Position numbers and translations under genes: made by a program. 37,622 nucleotides of DNA from Candidatus Omnitrophota bacterium (GTDB lineage Bacteria; Omnitrophota; Omnitrophia; Omnitrophales; Aquincolibacteriaceae), in assembly GCA_023247055.1 (NCBI GenBank), contig JAHFHF010000024.1:1-37622 (forward strand), written 5' to 3'. The notes below the pieces were generated by a model. It saw only the letters and a program-made list of their open reading frames with translations. It searched no databases and was not told where the DNA came from. Numbering within the stretch: position 1 is the stretch's first letter; the number at the start of each line of letters is the position of its first letter. Of the stretch, positions 31,496 through 37,622 are shown in pieces.

Positions 31496-32542
31496 CTAGC
31501 TGGCAGCTTGCGGCCGGGATGGCTTGAAGCCGGCCTGCTTGAGCATTTCGAAATCTTTCTGTATGGGATTTCCTTCGGTCGTCAGATAGCCGCCGACGAT
31601 CAGGCCGTTGGCCCCGCCGCTGAGCGCCTTTTGCTGATACTCATCCCCCAGCCGGACTTCACGGCCGCCCGCGAGCTTGATGTTGGACTTGGGATGAATA
31701 AAACGGTAGACCGCAATGGTCTTCACAAGTTCCAGCGGATTTTCCGGCATCTGCTTTTCAAGCGGCGTTCCCGGCCGCGGGTCCAGAATATTCATGGGCA
31801 GGCAGTGCGGTTTATACGGCTTGAGTTCGAACGCTAACTTGATCCGGTCTTCACGCGACTCGCCCATAGCCAAAATGCCGCCGGAACAAATCTCAAGATT
31901 CCCGTCCTGCAAAAGTTTCAAAGTCTCAAGACGTTTGTCATACGTATGTGTAGAAACGATGTTGGGATAAAATTCGCGCGAACTTTGCAGGTTGTTGTTA
32001 AACCGGCGCACGCCCGTTTCTTTCAAGCGCTGCACACGTTCGGCCGTCAGAAAACCCAGGGAGCCATCCAGATTCATCTTAGTCTCAACCTGCAGCCGCT
32101 TGTAAATCTCAAGAACCTTTTCGAATTCTTCGTCCGTGAGTTCGCCGCCGCTGGTCACAATGCAAAAATTTTCAGCGCCTTTTTTCTCAAAATCCTTGGC
32201 CGCGCGCACGACTTCATCGGCCGGCATCATTTGATAACGGTCGACCTTAGTTTCAAAACGCACGGACTGCGAACAAAAGCCGCAATCTTCGCCGCATAAA
32301 TTGCTTTTGGCATTGACCAAAGAACACAGGCCGGGTTTATCCGTATTGAAATGAAACGTAATTTCGCGCGCGCACTCGAGGATGAAATCGACAAGCGCGG
32401 GCTCATCGACCGCGATTAGTTCCAGGGCTTCGTCAAAGCAGACTTCGCCGCCGCCAAGCACGCGGGTTTTAAGTTCCGCAATGCGTTCGCGTGAAGCCGG
32501 CTGGACCGCCTTGGACTGAAGAGTTGTCGTGGGCTGAGTCAT
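31496..32542 (-). CDS. bioB: biotin synthase
   Basis: A 348-residue radical SAM enzyme inserting sulfur into dethiobiotin. The [4Fe-4S]-SAM motif CGEDCGFC (CxxxCxxC) is followed by SQSVRFETKVDRY. The cysteines for the auxiliary [2Fe-2S] cluster are visible in LCSLVNAKSN, ENFCIVTSGG and LEICSGGILAMGES. FNNNLQSSREFYPNIVSTHT matches the dethiobiotin/SAM site. The start is taken as the ATG at 32542, which has a GAGAGGG ribosome binding site and lies 10 bp after the CysO-like carrier gene. An upstream in-frame start would overlap that gene. Radical SAM enzymes of other function (HydE, PylB) are less likely in this context. Confidence 0.95.
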   Translation of the reverse strand: MTQPTTTLQSKAVQPASRERIAELKTRVLGGGEVCFDEALELIAVDEPALVDFILECAREITFHFNTDKPGLCSLVNAKSNLCGEDCGFCSQSVRFETKVDRYQMMPADEVVRAAKDFEKKGAENFCIVTSGGELTDEEFEKVLEIYKRLQVETKMNLDGSLGFLTAERVQRLKETGVRRFNNNLQSSREFYPNIVSTHTYDKRLETLKLLQDGNLEICSGGILAMGESREDRIKLAFELKPYKPHCLPMNILDPRPGTPLEKQMPENPLELVKTIAVYRFIHPKSNIKLAGGREVRLGDEYQQKALSGGANGLIVGGYLTTEGNPIQKDFEMLKQAGFKPSRPQAAS

Positions 32543-32552
32543 GAACCCTCTC

Positions 32553-32828
32553 TTAGCCGCCCGCAATCGCGGGAACAATCGAAATTTCATCGCCGGCCTT
32601 GAGGGCCGTGGCTTCTTTGTCCAAAAAACGGATGTCTTCTTCGTTCAAATACACATTCACGAACCGGCGGATCTTGCCCTGTTCATCGCAGAGGCGCTCT
32701 TTCATGCCGGGATAATTTTTTTCCAGCGTGTCGATCATTTGCTGAATGCTTGCGGCTTCAATCATCACTTCGCCCTTGCCCCCCGCAAGTTTTTGAAGCG
32801 GGGTCGGTATGCGGACTTTCACGGCCAT
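32553..32828 (-). CDS. CysO-like sulfur carrier protein (MoaD/ThiS family)
   Basis: A 91-residue ubiquitin-fold carrier ending in AIAGG, the Gly-Gly tail that becomes a thiocarboxylate. It resembles mycobacterial CysO more than MoaD or ThiS, in the start ([13 protein letters not shown]), the central [20 protein letters not shown] and the end [10 protein letters not shown]. CysO delivers sulfide to a PLP enzyme and the product is released by the JAMM peptidase Mec. A Mec-like JAMM gene is at 1744-2190. The nearest upstream gene is a threonine-synthase-like PLP enzyme, a pairing I recall from actinobacteria. The activating MoeB/ThiF-type enzyme is not in the window. The ribosome binding site GAGGAG is good. 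Confidence 0.88.
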   Translation of the reverse strand: MAVKVRIPTPLQKLAGGKGEVMIEAASIQQMIDTLEKNYPGMKERLCDEQGKIRRFVNVYLNEEDIRFLDKEATALKAGDEISIVPAIAGG

Positions 32829-32894
32829 AAGATCGTCTCCTCTTTAAAACGGGTTGTCCTAGTTTTAAGCCTGGTTTACCCGCCGCGATTTTAT

Positions 32895-33000
32895 TCTCCT
32901 CCCCCACCTTAATCCTCCCCCGGAAAGCGCGGGGGAGGAAACCATAGACCTCTTTTATTTCTCCCCCCGTGCTCTTCGGGGGGAGATTAAGAGGGGGGAA
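32895..33000. repeat. C-rich hairpin repeats, copies 2 and 3
   Basis: Two hairpins lie side by side between the threonine-synthase-like gene and the carrier gene. CCTCCCCCGGAAAGCGCGGG plus GGAGG spans about 32915-32939, and TCTCCCCCCGTGCTCTTCGG plus GGGGAGA spans about 32965-32992. Short TTAATC and TTAAGAG flanks are shared. They may form strong mRNA structures but lack clear U-tracts. Confidence 0.7.
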
Positions 33001-33004
33001 AGAG

Positions 33005-34252
33005 TTACGTTGTGGAACCCTGCACGCCCATTACAATCTCTTCAAACGAATCCAACTTCGGGTCAATCAGCTTGGCTTCACCCACAGAGTCTTGAATCGC
33101 TTCCTGCGTTTTCAAGCCGTTACCGGTAATCGCAAGCACGATGGATTCATTGCGCGGAATACGGCCCTGCTCGATCAACTTCTTGGCGCAGGCTACCGTG
33201 ACGCCGCCCGCGGTTTCGGTAAAGATCCCTTCGGTGCGGGCCAAAAGCTTGATGCCCTCGCGGATTTCATCGTTTGTGGCCTTGGCCGCCCAGCCGCCGG
33301 TATCGCGAATCACATCTTTGGCGTAATAACCATCGGCCGGATTGCCAATGGCCAAAGATTTTGCGATGGTGTCCGGCTTGACCGGCTTGATCGCTTCCGA
33401 GCCGCTTAAAATCGAATCGGCAATGGGTGCGCAGCCTTCAGGCTGGGCGCAGTACACTTTGGTTTTTACTTTATTTTCAAGCAGCCCCAGTTTTTCGAAC
33501 TCCTGCAGGGATTTCCAGATTTTTGTAATCAAAGAACCGCTGGCCGCAGGCGCCACAATGTGATCGGGCGCGCGCCAGCCTAATTGCTCCGCGATTTCAA
33601 AGCCCAGGGTTTTAGAACCTTCGGCGTAGTAGGCGCGCAAATTGATATTCACAAAGCCCCAGCGGTATTTGGATGCGATTTCCGAACACAGGCGGTTGAC
33701 GTCATCGTAGTTGCCATTGACCGACACAAGATTAGGCGCATACACGAGCGACCCGATAATTTTGGCGCGTTCCAGATTGGCGGGAATAAAAATATAACGT
33801 TTGAAACCGGCCCAGGCCGCGTTTGCCGAAACCGAATTGGCCAAATTACCGGTGGAGGCGCAGGCCACCGTATCAAAACCCAATTCGCGGGCGCGCGAAA
33901 GCGCAACCGCCACGACACGGTCCTTGAAAGACCAAGTCGGATGACAGACGGAATCGTCTTTAATGTAAAGCTCTTTGACGCCCAGTTCTTTGGCCAGAAT
34001 GTCCGCTTTGACCAGCGGCGTAAAGCCGGAATAAAAACCGGCTGTGGGCTCGCCGTCGATCGGCAAAAGTTCGCGGTAACGCCAAAGGCTTTTGGGCCCG
34101 CGCAAAATTTTATCGCGGGTCAAAACTTTTTTGATGCCGTCGTAGTCATACGCTGCTTCCAGCGAACCAAAACAGTATTCGCAGACATACAACGCTTCTT
34201 TGGGAAATTCACGCCCGCATTCGCGGCAGCGCAGGCCTTTTAAAAATGACAT
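33005..34252 (-). CDS. thrC: threonine-synthase-like PLP enzyme with N-terminal zinc ribbon
   Basis: A 415-residue fold-II PLP enzyme. Two CxxC pairs at the N-terminus (LRCRECGREF, YVCEYCFGS) form a zinc-ribbon-like cap. The PLP lysine is in HPTWSFKDRVVAVAL, the phosphate loop is STGNLANSV, and APAASGSLITK is the glycine-rich phosphate region. Threonine synthase is the standard name, converting O-phosphohomoserine to threonine. The tryptophan instead of glycine in PTGSFKDR, and the linkage to a CysO-like carrier and cysK, leave room for a sulfur-transfer role. The ribosome binding site AAGGAG is good. thrC is the best guess for the symbol, not a certainty. Confidence 0.8.
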   Translation of the reverse strand: MSFLKGLRCRECGREFPKEALYVCEYCFGSLEAAYDYDGIKKVLTRDKILRGPKSLWRYRELLPIDGEPTAGFYSGFTPLVKADILAKELGVKELYIKDDSVCHPTWSFKDRVVAVALSRARELGFDTVACASTGNLANSVSANAAWAGFKRYIFIPANLERAKIIGSLVYAPNLVSVNGNYDDVNRLCSEIASKYRWGFVNINLRAYYAEGSKTLGFEIAEQLGWRAPDHIVAPAASGSLITKIWKSLQEFEKLGLLENKVKTKVYCAQPEGCAPIADSILSGSEAIKPVKPDTIAKSLAIGNPADGYYAKDVIRDTGGWAAKATNDEIREGIKLLARTEGIFTETAGGVTVACAKKLIEQGRIPRNESIVLAITGNGLKTQEAIQDSVGEAKLIDPKLDSFEEIVMGVQGSTT

Positions 34253-34513
34253 TCGAGAAACTCCTTACAGTCACCAGCGGCGGTTTCATAAGTCTCTCAA
34301 GGATAGCTTTGTCATTGCGAGGCAGCATTACGCTGAGGCTGAAGCAATCTCAAAACCGAGATAGTCCCTGTTTTAAGTTAAACAGGGACTATCTTCTCGA
34401 CGGCTTAAGAATGCCGTCGTAGAGATTGCCGCGTCTGCCAAAAAGCGGCAGGCTCGCAATGACAAATAGGCTGATTAGCCTTAAAGCCTTATGAAACCGT
34501 TTCTTGCTTCTTT
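34253..34513. repeat. nested palindromic repeat between cysK and the thrC-like gene
   Basis: The element spans 34311-34463 with outer ends GTCATTGCGAGGCAG and GGCTCGCAATGAC. Inside are a perfect hairpin of 14-bp arms at 34360-34393 (GATAGTCCCTGTTT facing AAACAGGGACTATC, 6-nt loop) and another at about 34399-34420 (CGACGGC facing GCCGTCG). No gene is visible in the 261-bp gap. Confidence 0.8.
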
Positions 34514-35470
34514 TTATTGCTTAAACGCTTCATCCATACTTAAATATCGCTCGCCCGTATCCGGCAAAATCGCCACAACCACTTTGCCCGCGCCCAGTTT
34601 CTTGGCCGTTTGCAGCGCAGCCCAGCACGCGGCTCCGGTCGAAACCCCGCCCAAAATCCCCTCTTTGGCGGCCAATTCAAGCGCCGTTTTCCAGGCATCT
34701 TGATCGTCCACCGTCATAATTTCATCAATCACATTGCGGTTTAAAACATCAGGCACAAAACCCGCGCCAATGCCTTGGATTTTGTGTTTGCCGGGCTGTC
34801 CGCCGGAAAGCACGGGTGAATTTTTGGGCTCCAGCGCAATGACTTTAATCGCCGGATTTCTTTTTTTGAAAACTTCGCCGCAGCCGGTGATGGTGCCGCC
34901 GGTTCCGACGCCGGAAATAAACGCGTCGAATTTTCCATCCAAGGCTTCCCAAATTTCTTCGGCCGTGGTTTCGCGGTGGATTTTGGGATTGGCCGGATTA
35001 GCAAACTGCTGGGGAATAAAACTGTTAGGGTTTTGTTTGGCGATTTCCTGGGCCTTGGCAATCGCGCCCTTCATGCCTTCGGCGCCGGGCGTCAGCACGA
35101 GTTCCGCGCCATAGCGTTTGAGCAAATGACGGCGCTCGACACTCATGGTTTCAGGCATGGTCAAAATTAATTTGTACCCTTTCACCGCACAGACCAGCGC
35201 CAATCCAATGCCGGTGTTGCCGGAAGTCGGCTCGACAATGACCGTATCTTTTTTAATCAGGCCTTTATCTTCGGCGTCGCGGATCATGCTAAAACAAATG
35301 CGGTCTTTGACACTGCCGCCGGGATTCATGGATTCCAGCTTGCCATAAATGGTCGCCATGCCGGGACCGGTCAGCCGGTTCAGCTTCACCAGCGGCGTGT
35401 TGCAAATCAAATCCAGAACCGTTTCAGCGATCTGCGGTTTACTGCGTGCTTTCGCGGATGTTGTGCTCAT
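34514..35470 (-). CDS. cysK: cysteine synthase A (O-acetylserine sulfhydrylase)
   Basis: A 318-residue fold-II PLP enzyme making cysteine from O-acetylserine and sulfide. Conserved parts are [12 protein letters not shown], the PLP lysine in [47 protein letters not shown] and [14 protein letters not shown], followed by GVSTGAA. These fit CysK; CysM differs in several of these segments. The GGGAGGA ribosome binding site is strong. Sulfide would come from the upstream cysC/cysH products plus a sulfite reductase that is not in the window. Confidence 0.95.
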   Translation of the reverse strand: MSTTSAKARSKPQIAETVLDLICNTPLVKLNRLTGPGMATIYGKLESMNPGGSVKDRICFSMIRDAEDKGLIKKDTVIVEPTSGNTGIGLALVCAVKGYKLILTMPETMSVERRHLLKRYGAELVLTPGAEGMKGAIAKAQEIAKQNPNSFIPQQFANPANPKIHRETTAEEIWEALDGKFDAFISGVGTGGTITGCGEVFKKRNPAIKVIALEPKNSPVLSGGQPGKHKIQGIGAGFVPDVLNRNVIDEIMTVDDQDAWKTALELAAKEGILGGVSTGAACWAALQTAKKLGAGKVVVAILPDTGERYLSMDEAFKQ

Positions 35471-35487
35471 AAATCCTCCCTGTTCTT

Positions 35488-35586
35488 GTCATCCTGAGCG
35501 CAGCGAAGGGTCTCGTTTTGAGATTCTTCGCGGAACTCAAATTGACCGTGTCCGCCCTGCCTGCCGGCAGGCAAGATCAGAATGAC
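35488..35586. repeat. dispersed repeat, GTCATCCTGAG type, between cysH and cysK
   Basis: It begins GTCATCCTGAGCGCAGCGAA and ends CAGAATGAC, related to the copy at 7995-8061. It contains the palindrome CTGCCTGCCGGCAGGCAAG at about 35556-35574. Confidence 0.75.
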
Positions 35587-35593
35587 AATGTGT

Positions 35594-36349
35594 TTATATA
35601 TCCGATGAAATGTCCGGCGCCGGAGTCTTGTCTTTGTCCTCCGGCCGCTTGACCTCTTGAAAAAGATGAATCCCGCATTCTTTCTTTGAGCGTCCGGCCC
35701 AGCGGCCCGCGCGCTCGTCATCCCCGGCCTGGATCGGACGGGTGCAAGGCCAGCATCCTATACTCAAATACCCCTTCTCGTAAAGGGGATGCTGCGGGAT
35801 CTTATGCTCTTTCAAATACCACCAGGTGTCGCGCGATGTCCAGTTGGCCAAAGGACTGATTTTAGTCCGGTCGCCTTCGTATAACTCCAGGATGCGAATG
35901 GTCTTGCGCGCATCCGTCTGATGACGGCGGATCCCGGTCATCCAGGCATCGTAATGATTCAGAGCGGCATCCAGCGGCTCAACTTTATTGATATGGCAGC
36001 ATTGGTCGGGGTCTTGTTCGTAGGGCTTACCCGCATGTTTATCGACGAGCGCTTGACGTTTTTTGGGATCCGCGCGCAAATCAACTACATTTTGCAAACC
36101 CAACATTTCGACGAGCGTTTTTTTGTATTCCAGCGTTTCCGGAAAGTGATAGCCCGTTTCTAAAAAAAGCACGGGAATTTGCGGATCGACGGAACTGACC
36201 AAGTGCAGCAAGACCCCGCTTTCGGGACCGAAAGACGACGTCATGGCCAGTTTCGGGCAGAACTCTTTAGCCGCCCAGGCGATAATTTCCGCCGGCTTCT
36301 GTTTTTCAAAAGCCTCATTCAGTTTTTCAATGTCCAGCGCGTGTCCCAC
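35594..36349 (-). CDS. cysH: assimilatory adenylyl-sulfate (APS) reductase
   Basis: About 251 residues. It reduces adenylyl sulfate to sulfite with thioredoxin. The PP-loop-like core is MTSSFGPESGVLLHL. The two cysteine pairs DQCCHINK and IGCWPCTRP ligate a [4Fe-4S] cluster and mark the APS-type rather than the cluster-free PAPS-type enzyme. The catalytic cysteine is in KKECGIH. The start is taken as the GTG at 36349, because TTGAGGATAGCC immediately upstream supplies a GAGG ribosome binding site. A TTG at 36361 overlapping the cysC stop is the alternative. The tail is short and polar. Confidence 0.92.
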   Translation of the reverse strand: MGHALDIEKLNEAFEKQKPAEIIAWAAKEFCPKLAMTSSFGPESGVLLHLVSSVDPQIPVLFLETGYHFPETLEYKKTLVEMLGLQNVVDLRADPKKRQALVDKHAGKPYEQDPDQCCHINKVEPLDAALNHYDAWMTGIRRHQTDARKTIRILELYEGDRTKISPLANWTSRDTWWYLKEHKIPQHPLYEKGYLSIGCWPCTRPIQAGDDERAGRWAGRSKKECGIHLFQEVKRPEDKDKTPAPDISSDI

Positions 36350-36357
36350 GGCTATCC

Positions 36358-36927
36358 TCAAACGATTTTCAAATAACCCAATTTTTCAAGCCGCGCAAGG
36401 ACTTTGCCCAAAGACTCTTCCGCGCTTTCTTTTTCAGTGTCGCAGACCACTTCGGCCTGCGCCGGCTCTTCATAAGGGTCATCCACGCCCGTAAAGCCTT
36501 TGATTTCTCCGGCGCGGGCTTTTTGATACAGCCCCTTCACATCGCGTTTTTCGCAGGCCGCAGGCGATGCCTTAACGTAAACTTCCACAAAATTGCCGAT
36601 CAGGCGCCGGTTGTAATCGCGCGCTTCACGGTAAGGCGACACGAAAGAAGCCACGGCCGCCACGCCATGCCGCGTTAAAAGCTGGCAGACAAAGCCAATG
36701 CGCTTGATATTCGTATCACGGTCTTCTTTGCTGAAGCCCAAGTCTTTGCTCAAATGAGTCCGGACCACGTCGCCGTCCAAAAGTTCCACAGGCAGATTTT
36801 TCTTTTTGAGCAGGCGCTCCAAAGACCGCGCCAAGGTTGACTTGCCCGAACTGGGCAGGCCCGTAAACCAAACCGTCACTCCCCGGGCCAGCTGCCATTT
36901 TTTTTGCTCCAAATCCGGCGCACTCAT
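36358..36927 (-). CDS. cysC: adenylyl-sulfate kinase
   Basis: A 189-residue P-loop kinase phosphorylating APS to PAPS. Walker A is [29 protein letters not shown] is the classic APS-kinase signature, and [19 protein letters not shown] plus [13 protein letters not shown] complete the family pattern. It is the first gene after the promoter. The adjacent cysH is APS-specific, so PAPS may serve sulfotransfer rather than reduction; no ATP sulfurylase is encoded in the window. An AAAGGG ribosome binding site precedes the ATG. Confidence 0.95.
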   Translation of the reverse strand: MSAPDLEQKKWQLARGVTVWFTGLPSSGKSTLARSLERLLKKKNLPVELLDGDVVRTHLSKDLGFSKEDRDTNIKRIGFVCQLLTRHGVAAVASFVSPYREARDYNRRLIGNFVEVYVKASPAACEKRDVKGLYQKARAGEIKGFTGVDDPYEEPAQAEVVCDTEKESAEESLGKVLARLEKLGYLKIV

Positions 36928-36988
36928 TTTATCTATCCCTTTTATTTATAATGGCTTATAAAAAAATACCGCCGTAGAAAAGAATTCC

Positions 36989-37017
36989 AATATACCTCGA
37001 AATCCAGGGGTAGTCAA
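36989..37017 (-). promoter_or_regulatory. sigma70-type promoter of the cysC operon
   Basis: On the minus strand TTGACT (37012-37017) and TATATT (36989-36994) are spaced by exactly 17 bp. Both hexamers match consensus at five of six positions. Transcription would start near 36982, giving a leader of about 55 nt. A second TTTGACT followed by CCCCTG lies at about 37060-37075, a short direct repeat of the -35 region. Confidence 0.65.
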
Positions 37018-37020
37018 ATT

Positions 37021-37052
37021 GCCTTCGGCGGCCTCATCAGCCGCCGAGGAAT
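37021..37052. terminator. GC-rich hairpin downstream of the DUF4143 gene
   Basis: CCTTCGGCGGC and GCCGCCGAGG face each other around CTCATCA at about 37022-37050. The position between the DUF4143 stop (37108) and the cysC promoter suits a terminator, but neither strand shows a U-tract, so it may only be a structural or boundary element. Confidence 0.35.
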
Positions 37053-37107
37053 AGTACTCGTCTACAGGGGCAAGTCAAATCAAGCAGGGGGACAGCCATG
37101 CCTATGT

Positions 37108-37622
37108 CTATAAAGTTTGCTTTGAAGGCGGCCTCTTCGCTTTTGCGTCATTTAAGAAAGCGCTTAAACCTTTCCATCCTACGACATGACCGTTGGAGCG
37201 AGTTTGATTTTGACCGCCTCCGTAAACAAGCGCTTTTTTAATCTCGCCCTCTTTTTTATGCAGCGCTTCAAAATAGTTAAGCCCTTTAAAAAAATCAGGC
37301 GCCACGGTTTGAGAGGATTTAATTTCAACGGCCCAAAGCCCCGTTTGCAAGGGAGCGATTAAATCGACTTCATTTTTGTTGGAATCACGAAAAAAGGAAA
37401 GGTTTGAATTTTCTGCTTGCTCATACCGGTTTTTCAGGAACTCGATCACAACGAGATTTTCAAAGAGGTGCCCCCTCAAAGGATCTCTTTGCATTTGCTT
37501 CACGGTTTCAATGCCAAGAAGATAAGAAGCCAGCCCCACGTCATAAAAATAAAGCTTGGGGGCTTTGGCAATGCGTTTGTTATAGTTTTTATGATAAGGT
37601 GGAAGCAAAAAGACAATGTAGC
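37108..37622 (-). CDS. DUF4143-domain ATPase, C-terminal part (gene enters from the right edge)
   Basis: The frame is open from the window edge to the TAG at 37108, about 171 codons; the TTG at 37608 is internal, as the codons before it read YIVF in frame. The sequence LPPYHKNYNKRIAKAPKLYF, followed by YDVGLASYLLGI, is the classic start of the DUF4143 domain of AAA ATPases. EVDLIAP and LWAVEIKSS give its PD-(D/E)XK-like ExK pattern. The ATPase domain would be to the right of the window. Such proteins are widespread in bacteria and archaea, with no settled function. Confidence 0.88.
   Translation of the reverse strand, partial: YIVFLLPPYHKNYNKRIAKAPKLYFYDVGLASYLLGIETVKQMQRDPLRGHLFENLVVIEFLKNRYEQAENSNLSFFRDSNKNEVDLIAPLQTGLWAVEIKSSQTVAPDFFKGLNYFEALHKKEGEIKKALVYGGGQNQTRSNGHVVGWKGLSAFLNDAKAKRPPSKQTL

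Noticed and set aside
34360..34393. Perfect hairpin as an intrinsic terminator of cysK
   Set aside because: No U-tract follows on the minus strand and it is nested in a dispersed repeat, so it was listed as a repeat.

Overview
The window looks like a chromosomal segment from an uncultured Gram-negative bacterium of roughly 53-55% GC. Evidence for the Gram-negative cell plan is an outer-membrane beta-barrel, a periplasmic DsbA-like protein and MurA. The linked order polA-coaE-rho-rpmE-prfA-prmC-murA-rpsP-trmD-rplS-rnhB-yraN, the ATP/ADP-translocase-like carrier and the abundant short palindromic repeats suggest a lineage such as Omnitrophota or a related PVC-side or deltaproteobacteria-like group. 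That placement is inference; no rRNA is present. Every supportable gene lies on the minus strand, so transcription runs right to left.

Right end (37.6 to 32.5 kb). The C-terminal part of a DUF4143 ATPase enters from the edge. A good sigma70-type promoter (36989-37017) then drives cysC and cysH (a [4Fe-4S] APS reductase), followed by cysK, a threonine-synthase-like PLP enzyme and a CysO-like sulfur carrier ending in Gly-Gly. This is a sulfate-to-cysteine assimilation block.

32.5 to 25.0 kb is a biotin block: bioB, an SDR (FabG-like), a FabF-like ketosynthase, bioF, a membrane GGDEF-like protein with a degenerate active site, bioA and bioD. The two fatty-acid-type enzymes probably serve pimelate supply, because no known pimelate gene is present here. 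mnmA follows and carries an internal out-of-frame deletion.

24.0 to 18.1 kb is the most unusual part. An RnfC-like iron-sulfur protein is followed by a membrane-anchored protein with three tandem DsbA-like domains, then very divergent RnfD-, RnfE- and RnfA-like membrane proteins coupled by ATGA overlaps. RnfG and RnfB are missing, and most cofactor ligands of the membrane subunits are gone. I propose a repurposed Rnf-derived module connected to periplasmic thiol chemistry.

17.8 to 5.3 kb is housekeeping: polA, coaE, rho, rpmE, prfA, prmC, murA, rpsP, trmD, rplS, rnhB, yraN and a nucleotide-translocase-like carrier. rimM is missing from its usual place between rpsP and trmD, where a repeat sits instead.

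5.3 to 0.7 kb is an envelope cluster behind its own promoter: an outer-membrane barrel, a secreted protein with a kinase-like residue pattern, a Mec-like JAMM peptidase and a zinc-ribbon methyltransferase. A Fic protein N-terminus leaves through the left edge. Intergenic spaces are largely filled with dispersed inverted repeats (GTCATTGCGA type, TCATTCTGAG type and C-rich hairpins). No tRNA, rRNA, CRISPR array or insertion sequence was seen.
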